DNA of 64,000 bases, taken from NCBI GenBank assembly GCA_024229395.1, contig JAAESM010000050.1, forward strand, positions 403,888-467,887, written 5' to 3'. Below are positions 18,198 through 26,635 of this stretch, one piece after another. The notes below the pieces were generated by a model that saw only the letters and a program-made list of their open reading frames with translations, ran no database searches and was not told where the DNA came from. The DNA comes from Planctomycetota bacterium. Lineage in GTDB: Bacteria; Planctomycetota; UBA1135. How positions within the stretch are numbered: position 1 is the stretch's first letter; each line of letters begins with the position of its first letter. Made by a program: the position numbers and the translations under genes.

Positions 18198-19622
18198 CTA
18201 GATTGGCGGCGCTGTGCCGAAGACTCGCCCGTAACGGCGCACTGCAGGCAGTTGCGGACCGATGAAGCCAGCACTGGGACCTCCTGGACTCTTTTGGATC
18301 GGTGCCAATAACGCCGACGACACCGCGCCGAGGATCATCATGAACATGGGGTTCATCTGTGCATTGGTGACCATGTCGACGCCGACCGCAGCAATCACCA
18401 TCGCAAAGCAACCGGTAATCATGGTCTCTGGTTCCTTAATCCAACGCTTGGGTGGAGCATGACGCATGACAATCAGGAATGGAGTCAGGTACATCAGGAT
18501 CATCGACCCGAGACCGACCAAACCGTAGGCACTGAAGGAGATAATCCACAGACCATCGGCGACCACTGATACTTCGCGGCCACGTTCGTTCTCAACCACG
18601 TTAAAGGCACGGTTACTCCAGCCGAAGATCGGCTTCTCCTTGGCATACCCGATCAGCCGATCTTCTGCATTTAAGCGGAAGGCCAAGGAACGGCCGCGCT
18701 CCGCATCGATCATCGAGGTGGCTTCGGACAGCGTATTGGTCTCGAGCATGCCAGTGGTTCGCGTGGTGGCCCAAGTGACTGGGATCAAGGCGAACAACAA
18801 CAGCAAGGTCTTGCCTTGGGTGCGGCGTGAGAACATGGTCAGCATCCAGATCGCCAAGGCAAGGAAGGTGGCGCCCATCGATTGGCAAGCAAGGAATACG
18901 ATCGCCACGCACAACACCCAGAACTTGGTGGGCAAGCCGAATAGTTTGGTGCTTAGTTTGGTGCTAGCCAGGGCCCAGCCGACGAAGGTCGTCATGCCCA
19001 TCCACATACCAACAGTCAACCCGTGAGACAGGAATACCGTCGGGCGGAATAGGCTGCCACGAACGGTCTGGGCGAAGGAATGCTGATGGAAGCCATACAG
19101 CGTGCTGTGCAGCATGGGGCTGAGGCGGATCTCCAACGCACAAAGCGGCATATAGATCAGTCCGCCCAGGAACAGGATCTTGGCCAGGTCGACCAGTTGT
19201 TCCTTGCTGCGGAAGTGCAAGCGGCCAATGAAATACGGGCCACCCCAACCGATGGACTGATAGAAACCAAGCGACGAGCCTTCGTAAAGACCAAGGTCAT
19301 TAAGCACCGCGGCGAAGAACGGTGCCAAACACCATCCCAGGACCGGTAGATCAAACCAGCGCAGGCGGAATCTGCGTAACAAGGCGCCATCGCGCATCAG
19401 CATGCCGGCAAAGACCACGAACACCGGCGCGGTGTTGCGGTTCCAATAGAGGGCACCGCCGATGTCGATCTGCGCCGTTGGCAGGAACAGGAAGCCCATC
19501 ATTAGGCTTGCGGCCACGGCCTTGTGACGCGGCAACTTGGCGTCGAAAATCAGCGCGATGATCGGAAACAACGCCATGACCAAATAGGCCATGAGGTTTG
19601 GATCCTGATAGTAGGTGCCCAT
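18198..19622 (-). CDS. O-antigen ligase/polymerase family (Wzy_C) membrane protein
   Basis: The ATG at 19622 follows the flippase stop by one base and gives 474 residues; the frame continues to 19673 inside the flippase gene. About ten to twelve hydrophobic helices are visible, with a large outer loop holding RSLAFRLNAEDRLIGYAKEKPIFGWSNR. An R-x-x-x-W-x-x-A-x-x-x-I-x-x-x-P-x-x-G-W-like loop of this kind marks the Wzy_C/WaaL superfamily. It probably polymerises flipped repeat units or ligates the glycan to its acceptor. Which of the two cannot be decided from sequence. Confidence 0.82.
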   Translation of the reverse strand: MGTYYQDPNLMAYLVMALFPIIALIFDAKLPRHKAVAASLMMGFLFLPTAQIDIGGALYWNRNTAPVFVVFAGMLMRDGALLRRFRLRWFDLPVLGWCLAPFFAAVLNDLGLYEGSSLGFYQSIGWGGPYFIGRLHFRSKEQLVDLAKILFLGGLIYMPLCALEIRLSPMLHSTLYGFHQHSFAQTVRGSLFRPTVFLSHGLTVGMWMGMTTFVGWALASTKLSTKLFGLPTKFWVLCVAIVFLACQSMGATFLALAIWMLTMFSRRTQGKTLLLLFALIPVTWATTRTTGMLETNTLSEATSMIDAERGRSLAFRLNAEDRLIGYAKEKPIFGWSNRAFNVVENERGREVSVVADGLWIISFSAYGLVGLGSMILMYLTPFLIVMRHAPPKRWIKEPETMITGCFAMVIAAVGVDMVTNAQMNPMFMMILGAVSSALLAPIQKSPGGPSAGFIGPQLPAVRRYGRVFGTAPPI

Positions 19623-19623
19623 C

Positions 19624-21081
19624 CTATTTCTTGAAGATGAGTGCGCGCGCCGGTTGTAGCGCCACCGCAGCAAGAGCGAGCCCGGCGACCGCCACCAGGA
19701 TCGTGCCTGGAATCTGCGCCAGCGTGAAGGAATATTCCGAGATGAAATAACCTGCTCCGCCGAAGACTAACAGGGCCAAACTTGCGACCACATCTTGCTT
19801 CAACAGCGGCGTGCCGTGAGAGATCAAGCGCAGGTGCAGGCTCAACAAGCCGGCCATATTGCCGAGTGCCATGCCGAGGATGAAGCCAGGCAGCCCCAAC
19901 CACTTGAAGCCAAACCAACAGGCCGGCATCTTGACCAACAGAATCACCAAGTTGGCGGTGGAGACGGAACGTGAATCGCCATGGACCAACAAGGCCTTGG
20001 AGCACGATGCAATCAGGCTGGAGAACCAGAACGGGATACACAACAGCTGCGCGATCAATGCTGCACCAATGTATTCATCTCGATAGAGAATCGTGAAGTA
20101 GGTCGGCGCGACGGTAACCACACCAATCAGGCCAGCGATACATAGAGACAACAAGCCGAGGCGCGACCGTTGCACGCGGTCCGTGTGGCCTTTATCGCCA
20201 CGTCGGAAGGATTCCATCCAAACTGGGAACACCACCGAACCGGAGATGGCCAGCAGGATCGCGGGCACCAGACCGGCAATGCGATAGGCAATGCCGAAAT
20301 CGCCGGTGTCTCCCGTTTCCATCAACTTGGTGATGAGGATGCGCTCGACCTGCATGGCGAAGAACAGATAAGCCGTGCTGAGGAAAATCCAGCGCCCAAA
20401 GCTGAACAACTCCTTGACCGATTTCTTCTCCCATTGGAAGCGCATCGATACGCCGGGCAGCATGATGTGGCTGAACAAGGTCTGCGCGATCGAGTGCGAG
20501 ACACCACCAGCGACCAAGGCCATTGGGGTTGGCGAGATCAGCGCCCAGATGATCATGGTGGCGACGGAAATGACCAGGCTCAAGGCCTGGATCAAGGTCT
20601 TGCGGCCTTGGGCAATCTGGCGATCGAGCGTGAACCAACTCGGTGAGCGGAAGCCGAGGATCAATGCCGAGGAACCAGCCACCACCAGCAGGTATTCGAT
20701 CATCTCCTGCTCGGCCATACCGCCTTCGGTCAGGACTTCGCCGACCATCAGCGCATAAGGTTTGGCCAAAGCCCAACACACCCCATACAGCAAGATGCCA
20801 CGGATGACCTGGATGGTCCAGACGGTGCGCAGGAATGGAGTTTCCTCGCCGCGCTTGGAGTGCACGATCGATGGACCGATGCCGATATCCGAGAACAATT
20901 GGATTCCAGTCAGGAAGACATGGACCGGCACCAACACGCCAAAGGCTTCGCGGAACAGCAGCCATGTCATGATGATGCTGCTGACCAAGCGAAGGCCGGT
21001 CTCGAAGCCCTTTCCTAGGAGCACCCACATGCCACCGCGCTTACCGCGGCCAGCGAGACTTTCTTTTGCGGGTTCCGTCAT
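19624..21081 (-). CDS. Oligosaccharide flippase (Wzx/MATE-like)
   Basis: This 485-residue protein has about 12-14 hydrophobic segments and the MOP/polysaccharide-synthesis pattern: RGGMWVLLGKGFETGLRLVSSIIMTWLL, SDIGIGPSIVHSKRGEE, GRWIFLSTAYLFFAMQVERILITKLM and DFGIAYRIAGLVPAILL. It would move lipid-linked oligosaccharide across the inner membrane. It is the first gene of the minus-strand group ending at 15269. Confidence 0.88.
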   Translation of the reverse strand: MTEPAKESLAGRGKRGGMWVLLGKGFETGLRLVSSIIMTWLLFREAFGVLVPVHVFLTGIQLFSDIGIGPSIVHSKRGEETPFLRTVWTIQVIRGILLYGVCWALAKPYALMVGEVLTEGGMAEQEMIEYLLVVAGSSALILGFRSPSWFTLDRQIAQGRKTLIQALSLVISVATMIIWALISPTPMALVAGGVSHSIAQTLFSHIMLPGVSMRFQWEKKSVKELFSFGRWIFLSTAYLFFAMQVERILITKLMETGDTGDFGIAYRIAGLVPAILLAISGSVVFPVWMESFRRGDKGHTDRVQRSRLGLLSLCIAGLIGVVTVAPTYFTILYRDEYIGAALIAQLLCIPFWFSSLIASCSKALLVHGDSRSVSTANLVILLVKMPACWFGFKWLGLPGFILGMALGNMAGLLSLHLRLISHGTPLLKQDVVASLALLVFGGAGYFISEYSFTLAQIPGTILVAVAGLALAAVALQPARALIFKK

Positions 21082-21144
21082 TGAAGAAGGTAGGAATTCC
21101 TGCCCGCAAATGTAGCAGCCGGAACAGTCGAGGCGAAACTCAAA

Positions 21145-22026
21145 GTGATTGTACCCCCAGAATTGGTGATATACTTCGGCGGAAATTTGGTTTCCAAGCG
21201 CTTCGAAAGACTCGGATACGCCTCAACCTTGACTGCCCCCACCTCTTCGCCCAATACGCCCCCCCAACTCACCCTCATGGGGTTGGATGTCCATGCAGTC
21301 ACCAATGTCGAGTGTGTCGACTTCGTGGCCTCGGAATGGGCGGCAGGACGTGGTGGTTGGTTACACACGGTGAACTTGGATCATCTGCGGATGATCACGG
21401 CGGGAAAGTTTTTTGATGGACCTTTGCCTTATGCGGAAATGCGCGTTTGTGACGGTGCGCCGTTGATCTGGGCAAGCCGCCTGCAAAAAACGCCCTTGCC
21501 AGAACGTGTCGCCGGCTCCGACTTGATCCGTAGCCTGACCAAAGCCGCGGCCGAAAACGAGCGCAGTGTCTATTTCCTCGGCGGAAACCCCGGTTCTGCT
21601 GAAGGTGCGGCGGCTCAACTGCAGCAAGAGTTTCCAGGTTTCAAGGTGGCGGGCATTCTGTGCCCCGATTTCGGATTCGAGAAGGATCCCGAACAGCTCC
21701 AGAAGATCACTGATTCCCTAGTCGAATCGCAACCTGACTTGGTATTTGTGGCGGTCGGTGCGCCCAAAAGTGAGCGCTTGATTCAAGATTGGAAAAAGCT
21801 GGTCCCAAAGGCATGGTGGGCCGGTGTGGGCATCAGCTTCAGTTTCGTGACCGGCGAGGTCAAACGTGCACCACGTTGGATGCAAGTGACCGGCACCGAA
21901 TGGATTCACCGCATGCTGCAGGAGCCTGGGCGCCTATTGAAGCGCTATCTGGTGCATGGCATCCCATTCGCCATCAAAATGTTCTGGCACAGCTTCAAGC
22001 AGCGCTCCAAGAAAAAAGGCGAGTAG
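21145..22026 (+). CDS. WecG/TagA/CpsF family glycosyltransferase
   Basis: The conserved domain begins near residue 42 (LTLMGLDVHAVTNVECVDFV) and includes LHTVNLDHLRMI, CDGAPLIWASRL, VAGSDLIRSLTKAA, VYFLGGNPGSAEGAA and FVAVGAPKSERLIQDW, the full signature of GT26 enzymes that add a ManNAcA- or ManNAc-type sugar to a lipid-linked intermediate. The coordinates give the longest frame, from a GTG. The first 40 residues are poorly conserved in style and overlap a promoter-like motif, so the true start is probably TTG 21229 or ATG 21277. It stands as a single gene divergent from the flippase and followed by a terminator. Confidence 0.87.
   Translation: MIVPPELVIYFGGNLVSKRFERLGYASTLTAPTSSPNTPPQLTLMGLDVHAVTNVECVDFVASEWAAGRGGWLHTVNLDHLRMITAGKFFDGPLPYAEMRVCDGAPLIWASRLQKTPLPERVAGSDLIRSLTKAAAENERSVYFLGGNPGSAEGAAAQLQQEFPGFKVAGILCPDFGFEKDPEQLQKITDSLVESQPDLVFVAVGAPKSERLIQDWKKLVPKAWWAGVGISFSFVTGEVKRAPRWMQVTGTEWIHRMLQEPGRLLKRYLVHGIPFAIKMFWHSFKQRSKKKGE
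21167..21175 (+). promoter_or_regulatory. Extended -10 promoter motif before the WecG-like gene
   Basis: TGATATACT combines the extended TG-n element with TATACT, one mismatch from TATAAT. It lies inside the longest reading frame of the downstream gene, so if it is active translation must start later (TTG 21229 or ATG 21277). Confidence 0.4.
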
Positions 22027-22029
22027 TCT

Positions 22030-22064
22030 GCGCCAGCCGCCTAGGTTGGCGGCAGCGCTTTTTT
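22030..22064 (+). terminator. Rho-independent terminator after the WecG-like gene
   Basis: GCGC-CA-GCCGCC, loop TAGGTT, GGCGGC-A-GCGC folds into a strong stem with a small bulge and is followed directly by six T residues (22059-22064). It overlaps the stop codon of the convergent gene at 22041. Confidence 0.8.
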
Positions 22065-24113
22065 GCGACTCTTCAGCAGCTCGCGGTAGTAACCACGGCC
22101 GTGGAAGATCTTGGCGTTGTGCAATAAGGTTCCAACTGCCGATGGATGCAGCGAGGCAAGCACGTCGCCGGCGCGTTGAACCTCACCGCGCGTTTGCGCT
22201 TGCGCTTCGACCATCAGCACCACCAAGTCCACCGAAGAAGCCATGTGCTCGGCGTCGGCAGAACCCAACAGTGGGTCGGCACGAATCAAAACCAAGTCAT
22301 AAGCAGCAGCGGCTTCACGCAGGATTTGGTCCCAACCGGCGAAGACATGCGCCTGGTCGTTGAGTGGATTACCGTACTCGCAGAAATCCCAGCCATCACG
22401 AGCCACGACTTCTAGGCCACGACCAGCCATCAAGGCAAGGAAACCACCAGTGGTCTGTGCCCCCATCGCTTTGGCATTGCGCGGCGCGGCGGCATCAACC
22501 ACCAACACCTTGCGGCCAAAGGCTGCGAGTGCACTTGCGATATCGTTGACCACGTTCTGCGATCCTTTGCCTGCCTTCACTTCAGTGAATTGAATCAGGC
22601 GCGAGGAAGCATAGGACTGGTCTCGATCCAAGGCTAATGCGAAGCGACGAATCTGATCCTTAGCCAGATGCATCTGCGCACCACGCTTCGGTTCCGGAAT
22701 CCAGATCGCTGGCGGGAAGCCAAACACCGCTTCCACATCTTGGGTGGTGTGCACGCGGTTATCGCGCATGTCGATCAGCAAGGGCAGACCGATCGCAAGG
22801 ATTAAAGTCAAGATGGCGACCAGCGCCAAGTTGCGGATCAGCTTACTCTCACCCTGTTCGGGAGATGTTGGCGCTTGCGCGATGCTCACGAAACTTGGAG
22901 ATTGATTCTCCAACTCGAAGTAGTTGAGGCGCTCGGTGATCTGACCATGGCGCTCCAGGTCTTCGGTCAAGGTGGCTTCCAGCACCATGCCCTCCTGGAA
23001 GGAACTGACGAAATCCTTGGCGGTCTTGCCAAGCGTTTCCACTTCAGTGGTCAGTTGTTCGATGCGCTTTTCAGTACGGCGCAACTCCATCTCATCGGCC
23101 ACGCGACTCGCTTCAGCGTGACGCACCAACAGATCCCTGATCTGCTGCTCGAGCGACTTCACTTCCTGCTCCAAACCAGCACGCGCCACGTGACCAGGGT
23201 TCATGGCCAACATGCGGTTCATGATATCGGAACGGCGTTCGACTAGCGGGCCGACGACCTGGGCAAGCCCTTCATTAATCGATTCCGCACCGCCGAGCAA
23301 GACCATTTCAAGCATGGCATCGTTGGCATCGAGCGGATCCTCAAGCTCCAACTCCATCTTCATGGTGGTAGCGGAACGTTCGGCCTCGACTAGGGCAAGG
23401 CGAGCGTTCTCCAACGGCGTGACCCATGGGTTGGAACGCGTTTCAGAGAAATCCAAGACGTTGAGATTTTCGGCGGCGGCCTTCAACAATCCACGCTTCT
23501 TCGCGATGGTCTCATCCAACTCCGCGATCAAGCCACGCAACACATCCGGGCGCTCATCCTTTTCGAAGGAGAACTCCAAGCGGTGGGCGTCAAGGAATGC
23601 CGCTAATAGCCCATCCAGGGCATCTTGCAGCACATAAGGGTTGTAACCCGTGACGTCGACTGCGATCCGATAGGTGTTGCGCAGTAGGTATACATCTAGA
23701 GCGCGCGAGAATCCCGCGACCGCTGCTGCGGACCCCAAGACTTCCGGTGCCCAAACGCCGTTGTCGAGCTGACCGGCGCGGCGCAAACCATCTTCCAGAA
23801 CATCGGGGCGCATCATCAGGCCCACTTGCTCATTGCGGAAGATGTCGTACTCGGTGGTGTTGCGCAACTCGACCTCGCGGTCAGTTTCCAACATGCGTTG
23901 GAAGTTGCGCTCAACACGGACTTCGGAGAAGGAAGAGTAGGTCACTTCCTCGCGGTCCACCATGTAGTAGCCACCAGCTCCCCCCGTAACGATGATCAGG
24001 AAAATCGAAAGTATGATGTGCTTTCGAAAACTCTGGAAAAAGTTCAGAGGTTTCGGCTCTGGCTTAGCCCCCGGGGTGATGGCGGCTAAGCTGTGCGTTT
24101 CAGAGATGTTCAA
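22041..24113 (-). CDS. Wzz/GumC-like chain-length determinant with degenerate BY-kinase domain
   Basis: This 690-residue protein has a Wzz-type layout: a membrane helix near residues 30-55 (HIILSIFLIIVTGGAGGYYMV), a long periplasmic region with predicted coiled coil (about 190-400), a second helix near 435 (LALVAILTLILAIGLPLLI), then a cytoplasmic domain with the P-loop ATPase order of bacterial tyrosine kinases. In that domain the Walker A position reads KAGKGSQNVVND rather than GxGKS/T, the Walker A' position reads VLVVDAAAPRN, and the C-terminus has no tyrosine cluster. It likely sets chain length and links to the exporter, but phosphorylation activity is doubtful. It overlaps the wza-like gene upstream by 4 bases. 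Confidence 0.83.
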   Translation of the reverse strand: MNISETHSLAAITPGAKPEPKPLNFFQSFRKHIILSIFLIIVTGGAGGYYMVDREEVTYSSFSEVRVERNFQRMLETDREVELRNTTEYDIFRNEQVGLMMRPDVLEDGLRRAGQLDNGVWAPEVLGSAAAVAGFSRALDVYLLRNTYRIAVDVTGYNPYVLQDALDGLLAAFLDAHRLEFSFEKDERPDVLRGLIAELDETIAKKRGLLKAAAENLNVLDFSETRSNPWVTPLENARLALVEAERSATTMKMELELEDPLDANDAMLEMVLLGGAESINEGLAQVVGPLVERRSDIMNRMLAMNPGHVARAGLEQEVKSLEQQIRDLLVRHAEASRVADEMELRRTEKRIEQLTTEVETLGKTAKDFVSSFQEGMVLEATLTEDLERHGQITERLNYFELENQSPSFVSIAQAPTSPEQGESKLIRNLALVAILTLILAIGLPLLIDMRDNRVHTTQDVEAVFGFPPAIWIPEPKRGAQMHLAKDQIRRFALALDRDQSYASSRLIQFTEVKAGKGSQNVVNDIASALAAFGRKVLVVDAAAPRNAKAMGAQTTGGFLALMAGRGLEVVARDGWDFCEYGNPLNDQAHVFAGWDQILREAAAAYDLVLIRADPLLGSADAEHMASSVDLVVLMVEAQAQTRGEVQRAGDVLASLHPSAVGTLLHNAKIFHGRGYYRELLKSRKKALPPT

Positions 24114-25132
24114 TTGCTAGTCGTGACGTCGTAGACGATTCCGAGCTGAGCGATAGGCTGCAGTTGACGGAAGACCCAACCAATCTCGGCGAGGGTGTGA
24201 CGTGGAGCAAAGACGATGTCGCCCTTGGCCAAGCCGCGGTTCTGAAGGAAATCACCTTCCGAGAACTCCTCATAATCGAAGGTGTCTTGCGTGCCTTCGG
24301 TCGGACGCAGCAAACGAATGCCGTCGTCGTCACAGTCTTCGGTGATGCCGCCAGCCAGGGCGAGTGCATCGACCGCAGTCATGCCATGACGCAGTGGGTA
24401 CATGCCAGGACGCTCCACTTCACCCAATACGTAGATTAGGCGTTGGGTATCGGCAGTGACGTGGATGACGTCGCCAGGGACGAGTTCCACGTTGAGACTC
24501 ATGTCGCCATCGTGCAGCAGTTGATCGAGATCGATCCACAGCAGCGATTCCTTGCCACGCATGATCGCGCAACGTTCCGGGGTGAGACCGTTGGCATCCT
24601 TGCGCAAACCATCCGCGGTACCGATTGCGCGCAACAAGGTTGGCACGCCATCGAACTTGTACTCGCCAGGCGAACCGACACTTCCCAGCACCACGATCGA
24701 ATAAGCGTTGTAGCTATCGATGCCAAGGGTGACAGAAAGATCCGAGTAGGCATTGGCGAATGCTGCATCGACTGCAGCATGGGCATCGGTGCGTAACTTG
24801 CCGCCTAGGTGCACATCACCGACGACTGGAAGCGAGATGTAACCATCTGGACCGACACGGTGCGAACCGGACAAGTCATCACGACCGAAGACGGTGACTG
24901 TGACGTCGTCGCCAGGAGAGATGCGATATCCACTTGCGTTCGCTTTCTCACCAGCGGCACGGAACTCGGCCAGGATCTCGGTGGCTTCGGAACTGTAATC
25001 AGCCGAAGGCCCGCCAACATCAGAGATCGGTGGCAGCGACGAGAAATCAGGCTCAGGAGCGGCGCAAGATGTCGCAAAAACCGGCATAGCCAGCGCAGCA
25101 ACAAGGCAAAACTTTTGCAATTGGGTATTCAT
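24110..25132 (-). CDS. Polysaccharide export outer-membrane lipoprotein (Wza/GumB-like)
   Basis: This 340-residue protein has a lipoprotein signal ending TSC-A (Cys23), then the polysaccharide-export domain YRISPGDDVTVTVFGRDDLSGSHRVGPDG. That domain is followed by SLBB-type units: VLGSVGSPGEYKFDGVPTLL and YVLGEVERPGMYPLRHGMT. These are the marks of the secretin-like channel that carries capsule or exopolysaccharide across the outer membrane, implying a two-membrane cell. It is translationally coupled to the chain-length protein (ATGA overlap), a standard Wza-Wzc arrangement. Confidence 0.9.
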   Translation of the reverse strand: MNTQLQKFCLVAALAMPVFATSCAAPEPDFSSLPPISDVGGPSADYSSEATEILAEFRAAGEKANASGYRISPGDDVTVTVFGRDDLSGSHRVGPDGYISLPVVGDVHLGGKLRTDAHAAVDAAFANAYSDLSVTLGIDSYNAYSIVVLGSVGSPGEYKFDGVPTLLRAIGTADGLRKDANGLTPERCAIMRGKESLLWIDLDQLLHDGDMSLNVELVPGDVIHVTADTQRLIYVLGEVERPGMYPLRHGMTAVDALALAGGITEDCDDDGIRLLRPTEGTQDTFDYEEFSEGDFLQNRGLAKGDIVFAPRHTLAEIGWVFRQLQPIAQLGIVYDVTTSN

Positions 25133-25269
25133 GATGGAAGCTGAAAGCGATTAAGGCGGAAGCTTAGCACTTCTTATCGGCAACTGACGAGCGATTCTAT
25201 ACCCCTAACGGAGAGCTTCAGTAAAGCGTGCGGCGAGCCGCAAACGCCTTAGGATTCAACTCTTGCGAG

Positions 25270-25278
25270 TGATACTAT
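25270..25278 (+). promoter_or_regulatory. Extended -10 promoter motif before the GT4 gene
   Basis: TGATACTAT (TG-n-TACTAT) lies 14 bases before the ATG at 25292 in the 159-base gap that separates this gene from the divergent wza-like gene. That spacing leaves only a very short leader. No convincing -35 element is seen. Confidence 0.35.
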
Positions 25279-25291
25279 TCAGCTAACCATC

Positions 25292-26560
25292 ATGCCCTCT
25301 CCACGCGTCCTGATCGTGGCTGAAAACGTGTCCGCACGTTTCGGCGGCGAAGCCTTCTTGCCGTTGCACTACTTCCGAGTGCTGCGTGCGCGTGGCGTTC
25401 CCGTATGGTTACTGACGCATCAACGAGTCCGCAAAGAGCTCGAGGAGCTGTTTCCCGATGCCGGCGACGCCATGCTGTTCGTGCCCGATACCAAAATGCA
25501 AGTTTTCTTGCATAAGGCCGGCATGAAACTGCCATCACGGATCAAGAGCTTCACCACCAACTTCCTAGTTCAGATTATATCGGAGCGGATGCAGCGCAAG
25601 ATCGCACGCGGAATCGTGGCCAAGGAAAAAATAACCGTGGTGCATCAGCCCACCCCAGTGTCGCCGCGCTTGCCTTCGGGCATGTACAAGGTCAATGCTC
25701 CAGTGCTGATCGGTCCTATGAACGGCGGCATGACTTATCCGCCCGCCTTCAGCCATATGGCCAGCAAGCTCGAAAATGCGATCTTGTGGGTTTTGAGTGG
25801 CACGGTGTCGATCGCGCAACGCATCTTCCCTGGCAAACGACGCGCAGCCTTGCTGCTGGTGTCGAATCAACGCACCCGCGACGCCCTGCCGCCGATCTTG
25901 CGCGATGTTCCGGTCAAGGAACTGGTCGAGAATGGCGTCGACCAGAGCCGCTTCAAGGTCCAGCCGCGCGAAGCCGCCGACCCGAGCAGGATGACTTTCG
26001 CTTTTGTAGGTCGTTTAATCAACTTGAAGGCGGTTGACATCATCTTCGAGGCTCTGGCTGGCTTGGAGAGCCCGGTAGAGGTGCGCTTGGAGTTGTTCGG
26101 CGATGGCGAAGACCGCCAGACTCTTGAGGCGCTGGCCTTGGAGTTAGGCCTGCAAGACCGCGTGGTCTTCCACGGATTCATGGCTCAAAAGGAAGTCGCA
26201 ATAAGGCTAGGACAGCTGGATGGCCTAGTCCTTGCCAGTTTGCACGAATGTGGCGGCGCCGTGGTGCTGGAAGCTATGGCGATGGGTCTGCCAGTGATTG
26301 CCACGAATTGGGGCGGTCCGGCTGACTATTTGGACCCAAGCTGCGGAATTTTGCTGGACCCCACCAGCCGAGAATCACTGGTACAGGAGTTCCGGGCATC
26401 GATGAAATTATTGGCCGAAAACCCCGATAAACGCGCAGAAATGGGCAAGGCCGGGCGCGCAAAGGTGGATGCGGAGTTTGATTGGGAAGCCAAAGTGGAT
26501 GCCATGGTGGAGATATATCGCTCCCTGGAGTCTGGCCAGCCGGCCTCCTCGCAGGAATAA
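25292..26560 (+). CDS. Glycosyltransferase family 4
   Basis: This 422-residue GT-B enzyme shows VLIVAENVSARFGGEAFLP at the N-terminus, VVHQPTPVSPRLPS and GPMNGGMTYPP in the first lobe, then MTFAFVGRLINLKAVDIIFEAL, DRVVFHGFM and the donor-site segment ASLHECGGAVVLEAMAMGLPVIATNWGGPADYL. The E-x7-E pattern (ECGGAVVLE) is intact. It is expected to add a sugar to a lipid-linked intermediate in the cytoplasm. It is transcribed alone or with the downstream secreted lipoprotein. Confidence 0.9.
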   Translation: MPSPRVLIVAENVSARFGGEAFLPLHYFRVLRARGVPVWLLTHQRVRKELEELFPDAGDAMLFVPDTKMQVFLHKAGMKLPSRIKSFTTNFLVQIISERMQRKIARGIVAKEKITVVHQPTPVSPRLPSGMYKVNAPVLIGPMNGGMTYPPAFSHMASKLENAILWVLSGTVSIAQRIFPGKRRAALLLVSNQRTRDALPPILRDVPVKELVENGVDQSRFKVQPREAADPSRMTFAFVGRLINLKAVDIIFEALAGLESPVEVRLELFGDGEDRQTLEALALELGLQDRVVFHGFMAQKEVAIRLGQLDGLVLASLHECGGAVVLEAMAMGLPVIATNWGGPADYLDPSCGILLDPTSRESLVQEFRASMKLLAENPDKRAEMGKAGRAKVDAEFDWEAKVDAMVEIYRSLESGQPASSQE

Positions 26561-26635
26561 TTGCAGGCTTCGTTTCGCCTGGAAATCTCTGAAAATCAAG
26601 CTTAAGTCGAAGTCGCTTTTATCCGTTGTTGGACT

